DNA from: Victivallales bacterium
GTDB taxonomy: Bacteria > Verrucomicrobiota > Lentisphaeria > Oligosphaerales > Oligosphaeraceae
Direction: 5' to 3'
DNA length: 64,000 bases
Assembly (NCBI GenBank): GCA_017417585.1
Contig: JAFPYX010000099.1
Span: forward strand, 1-64,000
Under the pieces are notes generated by a model, which saw nothing but the letters and a program-made list of their open reading frames with translations, was not told where the DNA came from and did no database searches. Below, piece after piece: positions 34,420 to 43,672 of this stretch. A program made the position numbers and the translations under genes. Every line of letters starts with the position of its first letter. Position 1 is the first letter of the stretch.

Positions 34420-34791
34420 ACTTGTATAATATAATGCCACCCACTTCTGCCCGGTGAGGTATTATTTCCAATTAACACACAAAAAGGAGCTACAACAATT
34501 TCCCGCACCCATTCCCCAAAACGGTCTTTTGGGTACGTCATTTCCCCATACCGTAATCCTGTCCTTTGAGGGACTTCACTTGCAACAGTCCAAGTTATCG
34601 ATATAAATCCCTAAAAAACAAAGAATTCCATTGTTCACGCCCCTAGTGCTCCTGGCGCATGTCACGTGGCACTTCGCACCGTTCAAGGATTGCTCAGGTG
34701 GCTTCATGCAAAATAGCGGAAACAGGCATCGGTATTCCACTGCTTTCTCGTGTGTTGTGAATCAGACAATTGTCGGTATCATCTCTGAAAT
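34420..34791. other. Intergenic region without recognised gene
   Basis: It contains a TATTATAC-type AT-rich box around 34425-34435 on the minus strand, possibly the queF -10 region, and a perfect 7-bp hairpin CCCAAAA-CGGTC-TTTTGGG at 34517-34535. No coding sequence is supported. Confidence 0.45.
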
Positions 34792-35160
34792 TTACCGGGC
34801 AGCAGTGTTTGGAGGTTGCAATTTCTTATTCATCTTCAGATTTTCCATGGCATTCGGATTGTTCGCAATTATCCTGCCGAGTTTATCACACCGCTCCATC
34901 TCACTGCAGTTGCCGCAGGTTGAGTAATTGTGCTCCCGCGCACACTTCCGGATTGGACAAAGTGATTCGCAGTATGGTGTCTTCACGCCAGGGACACGGC
35001 ACCCTGTGCAATGGATCATCTCTGGCGTAATTTCTACGCCGTTCAACTCCGACCAGAGTTTCGCAACCTTCCTCCGCAGGGCATCGTCATTGTTTGTCGT
35101 CGCGACACGGGCTTCGCAAACCTCGCAATCCAACCCACAGTAGGCAATGAAATCTTTCAT
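34792..35160 (-). CDS. DUF3795 cysteine-rich protein
   Basis: A 122-residue protein with ten or more Cys arranged as in DUF3795: IAYCGLDCEVCEARVAT near the N-terminus, then IHCTGCRVPG, YCESLCPIRKCA and CGNCSEMERC. The spacing suggests one or two metal or Fe-S sites. Biochemical role is unknown; such genes are common in anaerobes. It lies 18 bases after the YheT-like hydrolase stop and is probably cotranscribed. Confidence 0.82.
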   Translation of the reverse strand: MKDFIAYCGLDCEVCEARVATTNNDDALRRKVAKLWSELNGVEITPEMIHCTGCRVPGVKTPYCESLCPIRKCAREHNYSTCGNCSEMERCDKLGRIIANNPNAMENLKMNKKLQPPNTAAR

Positions 35161-35178
35161 TTTGTCCTAGATTACGCT

Positions 35179-36153
35179 TTATCTTTTGAAACATTTCTGA
35201 AGGAATTCCACGGCTCGGCGCGCCGGCCACCACTCGCCGTGCAAAGTGATGAAGCCGCAGTGTCCACCGCTGGTGGGCATTTCAAGAAACAGGTTCGGAT
35301 TCCTGCGCGCATCTTCTTCCGGATAGCAGTCTCCTGCCAAGAATGGGTCGTTCCTGGGGGCGACCATGAGCAACGGGACAGTCAGACGCGGAAAATAGTA
35401 ACAGGATGAGGCAAGGCGATAGAACTCCTCCCTGCCGGCAAGACCAAGATAGGGTGCGGTGAAATGGTCGTCGAACTCCTCGAAGGTCGTAAACTTCTCG
35501 AAACCATCCACTTCGATTTCTCCCGGAAATTCCGCCGATTTTCTCCGCAGCATAGCGACCAAGTCCTTCAGGAAACTTTTGACATAGAGTCTGCCCATCC
35601 CATGAAGGAAGGTCAGGTTGCTCGCACGGATATCCGTCACAGCGCAGAAGACCACAGCGCCGCAGACCTCAGGTGGCAGCCGATCTGCCTCGCGGGTAAG
35701 GTAGAGTGCCGAAAGATTGCCACCCATGCTGAAGCCCGAAAAAGCGACTTTGCGGTAGCTGCCCACGGCAAGCGCATGGCGCGTTACCCAGTCCAGTTCT
35801 TCCGTCGAATTGTGCGTCGTGAACTTCAGTTTCTTCCCTGGCGAGCCACCGGTTCCGCGGAAATTCCATGCGAGGCAGTCCCATCCCGCTTGATTGAACG
35901 CATGGACGAGTGACAACACATAATGCCGCGTCGAACTGCCACAAAGACCATGGCTGATGACAAGCAGGCGGTCGGATCCGACGCGCGCCCAGTCCAGCAG
36001 CAACTCATCGTCGTCGGGCGTATGAAAGACCTCACGTTCCCAATGTTCTGGAAGACCAACGTGCCGTAGATAAGATGGTAGGATAGTCTGTATATGGCTG
36101 CAGCACAATGGAAATGGCGGAGAATTGTAACTGGACTGCTCGATGACGGGCAT
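35179..36153 (-). CDS. YheT-family alpha/beta hydrolase
   Basis: A 324-residue serine hydrolase of the YheT/ABHD1-3 group. The N-terminal PPFPLCCSHIQTILPSYLR and DDELLLDWAR match the family's HxQTI and D-x-D regions. The nucleophile Ser is in FSGFSMGGNLS and the oxyanion region in VISHGLCGSS. Late Asp (PRNDPFL) and His (SGGHCGF) complete the triad. Substrates are unknown but probably short esters or lipids. It reads leftward into the DUF3795 gene. Confidence 0.88.
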   Translation of the reverse strand: MPVIEQSSYNSPPFPLCCSHIQTILPSYLRHVGLPEHWEREVFHTPDDDELLLDWARVGSDRLLVISHGLCGSSTRHYVLSLVHAFNQAGWDCLAWNFRGTGGSPGKKLKFTTHNSTEELDWVTRHALAVGSYRKVAFSGFSMGGNLSALYLTREADRLPPEVCGAVVFCAVTDIRASNLTFLHGMGRLYVKSFLKDLVAMLRRKSAEFPGEIEVDGFEKFTTFEEFDDHFTAPYLGLAGREEFYRLASSCYYFPRLTVPLLMVAPRNDPFLAGDCYPEEDARRNPNLFLEMPTSGGHCGFITLHGEWWPARRAVEFLQKCFKR

Positions 36154-36614
36154 TGTTGCGGCTGAAAAGGCTATTTATTGTGACAATTACGACTGCTATC
36201 TGCAAACAACGGTTTGTCCAACTGTTGTTCATGTCCGAGTTAAAATGGTGCCACCGATTCATGCCTTGGTTTGAAAGCTTTGCGCCCCCTCCCCAAAGAG
36301 AAGATTTGCCACGGGTTCCGCCCGACAGGAAGATACGCAACGTCCTCCCGCAGTTATGTGATAGGAAAAAGAAGCTTTGGACGGATTCTACTTTAAACGC
36401 TATCGCTTTTATCGCTTTTATTCCTTAACCTGCTGCCCTCTACATCCCTGAAATCAAAATCCCCGAGGTCTTCCGGGGCAAGCTTTCCCTCAAAAAGTGC
36501 CAAACACACTCAGTCAGAAACTAGAATGGATTTGCCGTTTTGCCTATTACCTGCACAGGTCCAGTTTGATTTCTGTGTGTTTTCAATTCTCGTTGCATTG
36601 CAACAGACTACAGC
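36154..36614. other. Intergenic region between GH38 and YheT genes
   Basis: No gene is supported. A 5-bp CCCCG/CGGGG hairpin at 36461-36478, followed on the minus strand by ATTTTGATTT, could be a weak terminator for the GH38 transcript. The words TATCGCTTT/TATCGCTTT repeat near 36400-36420. A short segment near 36524 (GAATGGATTTGCCGTTTTGCC) resembles one near 60361. Confidence 0.4.
36451..36478 (-). terminator. Weak terminator candidate for GH38 transcript
   Basis: Minus-strand CCCCG-GAAGACCT-CGGGG is followed by a T-rich but broken tract. It lies about 140 bases after the alpha-mannosidase stop. Confidence 0.3.
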
Positions 36615-38906
36615 CTACTCGTGTTCGATGACAAGCAGTCCCTCCGCCGGCATCTGCACTGGCGGGGTGCCATCCGTCCACTGGAGTTCTTCAGCAGGAC
36701 CGTAGTTTTTCAAGGTGAGTTTCCAGTGCCTGTTCATCTGGAGCCTCGCGCTGGTCATCATCGTGGTCTTGGCCTTAAACGCAGGAAGTTGGGGAATGGA
36801 CAATTCCGTTTCATCGGCGTCGTGAGCCGTGACCTCGTTTACCTCGCCATTTTCCAGCCGGCTCTGTGCTTGAAGGGGCAGTTCTTCAAACGGTGCCGCG
36901 TCGCCTTCAAAAAACCAGAGCTGTCGCCAGGACAGACCGAGGTCCGCCCAACCGTATTCCTCATTCTGTTCAAAGGGATAGTGGTCGGCATAAAGCACCG
37001 GTCGTATCAAGGTAATCCGAAGCAGGTTCGCTGCATGGTCGCAGCTATGGAGATCCGGCGCGAAGACCGCCGCAAGCCTACGTGCATCCCGTGCGGCGCA
37101 CCAGTCCACAAAGACAGATTCCGCGCTTTGTGGCCAGAGCGTCTCCAGGTGTCCGTGATTCCAAGTGCAAAGCCGGTTGTCGGCATCCGCATAGTCTGCC
37201 GAAACGAGTTTCCTGACAACGGCTCCTGCCTCGCCGACCGCGAAATCCGGATGGTCGAGTCCATGCGCAAAGGCGAGCTTCAGCGCGCATCGCGGCTCAT
37301 GCCAGTCCAGACGAACCCGTATGCCGATCTCCGGCAATCCGGCATATTCGGTCAGGTCCATGACCACCGTGGAGGAACGCCAGCGCCACCGGCTTCGCAA
37401 GATGGCGCATACGGGGCCATTCTGGTATTCCTCCACTGCCATGCAGTCGGCCTCGCCTTGCAGGTCATCAAAGCACTGGAGTCCGAATCCCCACGTACGG
37501 CTATTGTCATAATAGACTGGCAGAGAAAGCTTTTTTTGAAGCGCATGGAGACGCCGGAAACCTACTGGAGGATAATTCCTTCCCGTATGAGCCAGCGCCA
37601 GATAGCGCTCGGCGCAGGCGGCAACGGGGATTGCAGCGGTGAAACGCTGCCAGGGATGGCCGCATGGCCCAAAGGAGGTCGGCGGCGGAAGATATTGGAT
37701 GGGATACTCCTCGCCATCCTCCGAAACGTAGGCATCGAAATCCACCCCTGTGGCGTTGGGGTCTGAAAAATTGTCCACGGCCACCAATGTCAGGTGTTCA
37801 TGCGGATGCGGATTCCAGATCTGGATGCCACCCTGTTCCATGAACCGCGTGTCCTGATGGCTAGCGCGTTGCGCCAACGCACGATCGATCAGCGTATCCG
37901 CCGTATGGCTGACCGAACCCAGGCCGGGGAAGACATCTTTTTCATAGGCGGCACGCACCGAGGTGCCAGGAAGGATGTCATGGAAATGCTGGAAGAGGAG
38001 TTCCCGCCAAGCCATCGCAAGGTCGTTTTCGGGCACCCCGAGCTTTTCGGCGGTCAGCATCCTTCGCGTGGCACGTGCAACCAAGGCCTTGACAGTATGA
38101 TTTGCACTATAGCACCCCCGGAAAAATGGGCCTAATTCGCCCTCAACCACTGGAAGTTCCTTCCCTTCGAAAAGCTGGAAATACTCGCCAAGCGTGCTAA
38201 AGCGTAGCGGATAGCCCTTGGACATCGCCGACCGGAACCATTCCAGGTGTCGGCGGTAGATGCCGCCGCCATGGTCGCCCACGCCAAAAAAGAGAGCCTG
38301 TTCGCCCTCTCCCGTGGACAGGAAGGAGTCCAAGTAGCGGTAGAAGCCGGCCTCGTCCATCGCGTAGTCGATGCCATAACCGGTTTTGATGTTCAAGGCA
38401 GTCACCTCGCTTCCGCCAGGACCTTTCCAAGTGAACACCGGAGAGGACGGCATCTGCGGACGCATGAAACAATAGTGCGTGAAGCCAGTGGCATTCAAGA
38501 GCTGCGGCAGGCCAGCCGTATGGCCAAAGGCATCCACGTTGTAGCCAATCTTGACGTCCACTCCAAATCGATCCTGGAAATACTCCTTGCCGACCTGCCC
38601 CTGGCGCAACAGTGGCTCCAGCCGCGCCAGAATGGCATCCGACTGCACTTCCCATCCACCCACCAGTTCCCAACGGCCGACGGCCACCAGCGCCTGGATC
38701 TCCCGGAACAAAGCGGGTGCACACTCCTCTACCCAACGATACAATGCCGAGGCTGAACAGACAAATTTCAACTCCGGCGCTTCACGCAGAATGGCCAGAT
38801 TGGAGGCGACGGAATTCAGCCACGCATTGCGCCCGGAACGACGACTCCAGATCCAGACCGGGTCAATATGCGTGTTGACAATGACATGAAGTTGTTTGGC
38901 TGGCAT
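36615..38906 (-). CDS. Alpha-mannosidase, glycoside hydrolase family 38
   Basis: Zinc-dependent retaining alpha-mannosidase of 763 residues. The N-terminal catalytic domain has NTHIDPVWIW (Zn His/Asp), GGWEVQSDA, the nucleophile Asp in YNVDAFGHTAGLPQ, and FGVGDHGGG. The helical LLFQHFHDILPGTS supplies the later His-Asp metal ligands. Beta-sandwich domains follow. The ATG at 38906 has GGAGG four bases upstream and precedes the conserved start; a longer frame to 38945 is less likely. No signal peptide is seen. Together with the beta-mannosidase at 24768-27251 it could strip mannose from imported N-glycans or mannan. Confidence 0.94.
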   Translation of the reverse strand: MPAKQLHVIVNTHIDPVWIWSRRSGRNAWLNSVASNLAILREAPELKFVCSASALYRWVEECAPALFREIQALVAVGRWELVGGWEVQSDAILARLEPLLRQGQVGKEYFQDRFGVDVKIGYNVDAFGHTAGLPQLLNATGFTHYCFMRPQMPSSPVFTWKGPGGSEVTALNIKTGYGIDYAMDEAGFYRYLDSFLSTGEGEQALFFGVGDHGGGIYRRHLEWFRSAMSKGYPLRFSTLGEYFQLFEGKELPVVEGELGPFFRGCYSANHTVKALVARATRRMLTAEKLGVPENDLAMAWRELLFQHFHDILPGTSVRAAYEKDVFPGLGSVSHTADTLIDRALAQRASHQDTRFMEQGGIQIWNPHPHEHLTLVAVDNFSDPNATGVDFDAYVSEDGEEYPIQYLPPPTSFGPCGHPWQRFTAAIPVAACAERYLALAHTGRNYPPVGFRRLHALQKKLSLPVYYDNSRTWGFGLQCFDDLQGEADCMAVEEYQNGPVCAILRSRWRWRSSTVVMDLTEYAGLPEIGIRVRLDWHEPRCALKLAFAHGLDHPDFAVGEAGAVVRKLVSADYADADNRLCTWNHGHLETLWPQSAESVFVDWCAARDARRLAAVFAPDLHSCDHAANLLRITLIRPVLYADHYPFEQNEEYGWADLGLSWRQLWFFEGDAAPFEELPLQAQSRLENGEVNEVTAHDADETELSIPQLPAFKAKTTMMTSARLQMNRHWKLTLKNYGPAEELQWTDGTPPVQMPAEGLLVIEHE

Positions 38907-38991
38907 GACTCCTCCGATGAATCCCGATGATGAGGTTGTTTTCACCCGTTACTTGCGGATGGCGTTTTCCAAGAACGGCTGGAAAGACTTC

Positions 38992-39783
38992 TCAAGCATT
39001 TGGCGCCCCGCCTTGTTTAGACAGCTTTGCATGCTTCGTGCGACCAAACCATTTCTTGATGCCATGACGATAGAAGGTCCGCCGAAGATAGCGTCCCAGT
39101 CGCAACAGCCAATTCGGACGGGAAGCCCGGCGTTCTTCTTCCGTAATCAGTTCCGGATAGTAGTCGTCAATGATCTTCACCAGGGAATATAGGTCCGACA
39201 ACTGTTGCTGGCGATTGATGGCACGACGCAGAAAATGCCACTTGGAGGTTCCCGGAGGACAATAGGTTGCAGTCGCCCAGTCAATGACCCAAGGCCGGCC
39301 GTCCTCGCTGACCAGGATGTTCGCACGCCGAAAATCGCCATGTGCGAAACCCGCCAGATGGCACTTTTTCATTAACATCATTAATTCTTTAAAAAAAGAT
39401 ATTTTTATATTATTTTTTATCGGATCGGACAATTTTCCGCCCAATTGCATCCCTCCAATGAACTCCATTATCAGCGTGTTGTCTTCAAGCAATGCAAATC
39501 CCTGGGGGACACACGGAATCTCGGCCTCTTTCAATGCCTTGAGAACGCGCCATTCATTGCCGATTGTGCTTCGCCCGAAGATCCATCGCATGAAGAAATT
39601 ATGTTTGGCGAAAGATTTCACCAGATACTTTCTTCCGTTCTTTTCATAGACATAGACATTCGCTGTGCCGCCTGAGGTCGCAGCGCGAAGCAATTGGCTT
39701 TTCGCCAAGAGCTCAGACACCCTCGGCCAAATGGCCGATTCGGGGCTTTCAGCGTCATTCGGTTGTCCTGGGAGGTCACTCAT
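38992..39783 (-). CDS. Kinase-fold protein, lipopolysaccharide-kinase/RIO-like
   Basis: A 263-residue protein with the small protein-kinase fold: a Gly-rich start (SGGTANVYVYEKNGRKYLVKSF, Lys for ATP), hinge LIMEFIGG, catalytic loop AGFAHGDFRRANILV (HGD-x4-N) and metal loop VIDWATATY (IDW instead of DFG). This pattern fits WaaP/KdkA-type lipopolysaccharide core kinases and other RIO-like kinases. The basic C-terminal tail (LRRTFYRHGIKKW) may bind membrane lipids. It is 85 bases upstream of GH38 on the same strand. ATG 39783 was chosen over a longer frame at 39813. Confidence 0.72.
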   Translation of the reverse strand: MSDLPGQPNDAESPESAIWPRVSELLAKSQLLRAATSGGTANVYVYEKNGRKYLVKSFAKHNFFMRWIFGRSTIGNEWRVLKALKEAEIPCVPQGFALLEDNTLIMEFIGGMQLGGKLSDPIKNNIKISFFKELMMLMKKCHLAGFAHGDFRRANILVSEDGRPWVIDWATATYCPPGTSKWHFLRRAINRQQQLSDLYSLVKIIDDYYPELITEEERRASRPNWLLRLGRYLRRTFYRHGIKKWFGRTKHAKLSKQGGAPNA

Positions 39784-40086
39784 ACAACGGATTGTTGCCA
39801 TGGAAAATGCCATAAATATAAGAGGTCATTTCACTGTTGTCCGGCAAATGTCCTATTTCCACAAAATACAAAAAGGAGCACGATTTGCATTCTTCCCCGC
39901 TCCACTGACGGGTCTCGCGACAAGCCCCAGCAGCCGGGCGGAACGCCATCCGTTCTCCTCCGTTGCTTTTCCGCAGGAAGGCGGTGCATTTCAAAAATAC
40001 CTCTCCTCCACATTTAAAATATCCCAATATAACCGTCCCCATTTCCGGTATTATATTTGCATCATTGCCAACCCAAACACACCGTC
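39784..40086. promoter_or_regulatory. Divergent spacer between kinase-like gene and GNAT gene
   Basis: About 300 bases between divergent genes; promoters for both are expected here. I see AT-rich stretches (AATATCCCAATATAACC and GGTATTATATTTGC near 40017-40060) but no clear -35/-10 pair and no gene. Confidence 0.35.
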
Positions 40087-40602
40087 ATGACTCACGTATT
40101 CCGAATGCTCTTGAGCCACGCCGAACTTCAGGCAGTGCGAGACATCGCCGATTCGGTCTGGCCGCCGACCTTCCGCGAAATCCTTTCGCCGGAGCAAATC
40201 GTTTACATGATGAAGATGATGTACGCACCGGAAGTGATGGAGCGCGAACTCGACGAGGGGATCTACTTCGAGGTTCTCTCCCTGGACGGCGAGGACGCCG
40301 GCTTCATCTCCTACGGCAGGCACGCCACTCTTCCCGACACTGTGAAACTCCACAAGTGCTATCTGCTGGAGAAGTTCCAGGGCCAAGGCCATGGCTCGGC
40401 AATGCTTCGCCATGCCGCGCTGGCGGCCCGCCAGATGGGCGCCAACTACCTTCGGCTAAATGTCAACAAGCACAATGAAAAGGCCATCCGCGCCTACCAG
40501 CGGAATGGCTTCGTCACAGTGGAAGACATCAAAAAGGACATCGGAAACGGCTTCTTCATGGATGACTATGTAATGCAGAAGACGCTGACGACATCGGGCT
40601 GA
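40087..40602 (+). CDS. GNAT-family N-acetyltransferase
   Basis: A 171-residue acetyl-CoA-dependent acetyltransferase. The central strand LHKCYLLEKFQGQGHGSAMLRHA holds the acetyl-CoA loop Q-G-Q-G-H-G (family Q/RxxGxG/A). The C-terminal LRLNVNKHNEKAIRAYQRNGF is the usual GNAT ending. The acceptor is unknown. ATG 40087 fits the family start. The following MarC gene starts 27 bases downstream. Confidence 0.88.
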   Translation: MTHVFRMLLSHAELQAVRDIADSVWPPTFREILSPEQIVYMMKMMYAPEVMERELDEGIYFEVLSLDGEDAGFISYGRHATLPDTVKLHKCYLLEKFQGQGHGSAMLRHAALAARQMGANYLRLNVNKHNEKAIRAYQRNGFVTVEDIKKDIGNGFFMDDYVMQKTLTTSG

Positions 40603-40629
40603 ATTGACAATTGCAATTCCACCTTCCCC

Positions 40630-41277
40630 ATGAAGCTTTTCATCAAATTCTTCTTTCTTCTGACGCCGTTCTTCGTCACATCGATGATGTTGACTGCGAC
40701 GCCGGACTGGCCTGACAAATCCCGCCGCAAGCTGGCTCTGCTGATTGGCTTCAGCGGCCTTTTGATCTGCACAACGCTGCTTTTCTTCGGGCACTTCATC
40801 TTCGACGCCTTCGGCATCACGGTGGACGCCTTCCGCATCGGCGGCGGACTGCTGCTGCTGCTCTCCGGCATCACGCTGGTCAACGGGAAGTCTACTTCTA
40901 CGCCCCAAAGCGCCTCCTCCCCTACCACCGAATTTTCCGACGACAAAATTTCGAACATTGCCGTGGTTCCTCTGGCGATGCCTGTGATGATCGGCCCCGG
41001 CACCAGCGCGGCAATCCTCATCCAGGGTTCCCAGATGGAGTCCACGCTGGACTATCTCCACACGCTTGCCGCAGTCAGCGGCGCCATCCTGGTGGTGACC
41101 GTCATCCTCTATGTGGCCACCTGGCTGGAAAAGAAGCTGGGGCACCAGGGACTCGCAATCTTGAGCAAGCTTACGGGGCTGATCCTCTCCGCTCTGGGCG
41201 CACAGCTGATGGTGGAGGGAATCAACAACCTCATCGTAACGCCGGCGCTGCTGCAACTGGCCGGAGCTGGAGCATAA
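40630..41277 (+). CDS. MarC-family integral membrane protein
   Basis: A 215-residue protein with about six membrane helices and the MarC signatures: FFFLLTPFFVTSMML at the start, the IGGGLLLLLSGITLV segment, and the AVVPLAMPVMIGPGTSAAIL motif. The family is widespread; its transport substrate is not known, and the old antibiotic-resistance link is doubtful. It is probably cotranscribed with the GNAT gene. Confidence 0.9.
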   Translation: MKLFIKFFFLLTPFFVTSMMLTATPDWPDKSRRKLALLIGFSGLLICTTLLFFGHFIFDAFGITVDAFRIGGGLLLLLSGITLVNGKSTSTPQSASSPTTEFSDDKISNIAVVPLAMPVMIGPGTSAAILIQGSQMESTLDYLHTLAAVSGAILVVTVILYVATWLEKKLGHQGLAILSKLTGLILSALGAQLMVEGINNLIVTPALLQLAGAGA

Positions 41278-41358
41278 CCACATCTTTCCGCAGTGCAGAA
41301 GTTTACGAACGAACATCCAATAAATTCTTCATGCATAACCATTTGAAAACAGTCCACC

Positions 41359-42723
41359 ATGTCAACCCAAGAAATCCCCTATAAGATCTTCCTCACGGAA
41401 GACGAAATGCCGAAGGCATGGTTCAACGTCCGCGCGGAAATGAAGCAAAAGCCCGCGCCGTTGCTGAATCCCGCCACCCGCCAGCCAGTCACGCTGGACG
41501 AACTCAGTCAGGTTTTCTGTCGGGAACTGGCGATGCAGGAACTGGATGACGCGACGCCGTTCATCCCCATCCCCCAGCCCATCCTGGATTTCTACAAAAT
41601 GTACCGCCCTTCCCCGCTCACCCGGGCGTATTTCCTGGAGAAGGCGCTGGGGACCCCTGCGCACATCTATTACAAGTTCGAGGGAAACAACACCTCCGGA
41701 AGCCATAAGCTCAATTCCGCCATCGCCCAGGCGTACTACGCCAAACAGCAAGGTCTGGCCAGCATCACCACGGAAACCGGTGCCGGCCAGTGGGGAACTG
41801 CTCTCTCCATGGCATGCTCCTTCTTCGGTCTGAAATGCCATGTCTTCATGGTGAAATGCTCCTACGAGCAGAAGCCGCAACGCCGCGAGGTCATGCGTAC
41901 GTATGGTGCGCAAGTTACCCCCTCGCCATCCAATACGACCGATGTCGGACGGGCCATCCTGGCCGCGCATCCCGATACCAACGGAAGCCTGGGCTGCGCA
42001 ATCTCCGAGGCGGTGGAGACAGCCATCAAGACCCCGAATTGCCGCTATACGCTGGGGTCCGTACTTGCCCAAGTGCTGCTCCACCAGAGTATCATCGGTC
42101 TGGAGACCCAGCAGGCACTCAAGAAATACAATATCAAGCCCGACATCATCATCGGTTGCGCCGGCGGCGGCTCCAACCTCGGCGGGCTGATCTCGCCCTT
42201 CGTGGCAGAGAAGCTACGCGGCGAGTCCGACTGCAAGATCATCGCCGTGGAACCGGCTTCCTGCCCCAGCCTCACCCGTGGCCGCTACGCATACGATTTC
42301 TGCGACACTGGAAGGGTATGCCCGCTCGCAAAAATGTACACCCTCGGCTGCGACTACATACCATCCCCCAGCCATGCCGGAGGCCTGCGCTACCACGGCA
42401 TGAGCTCCGTCGTCTCCGAACTCTATGACCAGGGCCTTTTGGAGGCACGTTCCGTCACGCAGGTTGAGGTCTTTGCGGCCGCCAGGCAGTTCGCACGTGT
42501 GGAAGGCACGCTTCCCGCGCCCGAAAGTTCCCATGCCATCAAGGTCGCCATCGACGAAGCGCTCAAGTGTAAGGAAACCGGCGAGGCAAAGAACATCGTC
42601 TTCGGACTGACCGGAACCGGATACTTCGACATGTACGCATACCAGCGCTTCAACGACGGCGAGATGACAGACTACATCCCCACGGACGAAGAGCTGGAGG
42701 CAGCAGCAGCCAACTTGCCCTGA
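41359..42723 (+). CDS. trpB2: TrpB2-type tryptophan synthase beta chain
   Basis: PLP enzyme joining indole and serine into tryptophan. The 454-residue product is the long TrpB2 form: an N-terminal extension with FIPIPQPILDFYKMYRPSPL, the PLP Lys in NNTSGSHKLNSAIAQ, catalytic Glu in TETGAGQWGTALS, the phosphate loop CAGGGSNLGG and the C-terminal GLTGTGYFDM. TrpB2 usually does not pair with TrpA, and no trpA is nearby, so indole salvage is likely. The next gene encodes a kinase that makes its cofactor PLP. Confidence 0.94.
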   Translation: MSTQEIPYKIFLTEDEMPKAWFNVRAEMKQKPAPLLNPATRQPVTLDELSQVFCRELAMQELDDATPFIPIPQPILDFYKMYRPSPLTRAYFLEKALGTPAHIYYKFEGNNTSGSHKLNSAIAQAYYAKQQGLASITTETGAGQWGTALSMACSFFGLKCHVFMVKCSYEQKPQRREVMRTYGAQVTPSPSNTTDVGRAILAAHPDTNGSLGCAISEAVETAIKTPNCRYTLGSVLAQVLLHQSIIGLETQQALKKYNIKPDIIIGCAGGGSNLGGLISPFVAEKLRGESDCKIIAVEPASCPSLTRGRYAYDFCDTGRVCPLAKMYTLGCDYIPSPSHAGGLRYHGMSSVVSELYDQGLLEARSVTQVEVFAAARQFARVEGTLPAPESSHAIKVAIDEALKCKETGEAKNIVFGLTGTGYFDMYAYQRFNDGEMTDYIPTDEELEAAAANLP

Positions 42724-42740
42724 CCACCCAGCAAAGCGAC

Positions 42741-43595
42741 ATGGATGCCCACTCTCCAACTGTTGACCACAATCGCCAGAAGAAAGCCGCCGTCATCAAT
42801 GACTTCACCAGCTTCGGGCGCTGTTCGCTTGCGGTCACGATTCCAATCCTCGCAGCGCTGAAAGTCCAGTGCTGCTCCGTCCCCACTGCATTCTTCACCA
42901 ACCATACCGGCTATCCAAGCTTCGCCTGGACAGACTACACCGAACACCTGGACGAATACATCCGCGAATGGCAGAAGCTCCATCTGCGATTCGACGCCAT
43001 CTCATCGGGCTTCCTGGGCTCCCGCCGACAAGTCGATTTTGTCCGTCGCTTCGTGGAGGCTTTCCGTGACGAGAACACCCTCGTGGTGGTGGATCCCGTG
43101 ATGGGCGACTACGGGCGGCTCTACGCGACCTACGACCTTGCTTTGGCGGAGTCCATGCGCGTCTTTCTCGAGCTGGCGGACATCCTCACGCCAAATCTCA
43201 CCGAGGCATGCGTCTTGGCGAATCGGCCGTATGACCCGGCCATCACGGACAGGGAATTGGAGGAACTCTGCGTCCAGCTCACTGCGAAACGCGTCGGCAA
43301 GGTCGTCATCTCCGGCATACCGCGTGGTGCCGAGCTGGTGAATTTCATCTACGAACGGGGGCGCTCCTTCCAGCTTTGCGCCGAGCCCAAAATCGGGAAC
43401 GACCGCAGCGGCACCGGCGATGTATTCGCGGCAGTCGTCTTGGCGGATGCCGTAAATGGCGTGCCCTTCGATGAATCGGTGCGGCGGGCCAGCGCATTCG
43501 TTGCAAAAGCCGTCGTGCGGACGCAGGAAATGGGCATTCCGGAACAAGATGGCCTCGCCATCGAGGAAGTCTTGGCCGAACTGGCAGGGAAATGA
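42741..43595 (+). CDS. pdxK: Pyridoxal/pyridoxamine kinase
   Basis: Phosphorylates B6 vitamers to supply PLP. The 284-residue ribokinase-fold product begins with VINDFTSFGRCSLAVTIPILAAL and has the substrate segment FTNHTGYPSF, VVDPVMGDYG (ATP/metal), and the catalytic GNDRSGTGDVFAA. The overall form fits the PdxK/PdxY group of anaerobes. The gene starts 17 bases after trpB2, so the PLP maker and the PLP user are likely coexpressed. Confidence 0.9.
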   Translation: MDAHSPTVDHNRQKKAAVINDFTSFGRCSLAVTIPILAALKVQCCSVPTAFFTNHTGYPSFAWTDYTEHLDEYIREWQKLHLRFDAISSGFLGSRRQVDFVRRFVEAFRDENTLVVVDPVMGDYGRLYATYDLALAESMRVFLELADILTPNLTEACVLANRPYDPAITDRELEELCVQLTAKRVGKVVISGIPRGAELVNFIYERGRSFQLCAEPKIGNDRSGTGDVFAAVVLADAVNGVPFDESVRRASAFVAKAVVRTQEMGIPEQDGLAIEEVLAELAGK

Positions 43596-43672
43596 GCTGC
43601 CGCTCACCGGCGATTCCCCTCCTTGGGGCGACTGTGACTTCTGGAACTTTAACCTTCGCCTTATAAATTTCC

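Noticed and set aside
36153-36428. 91-codon plus-strand ORF after the YheT gene
   Set aside because: No ribosome site, no family character, and it lies in the promoter region of the leftward gene.
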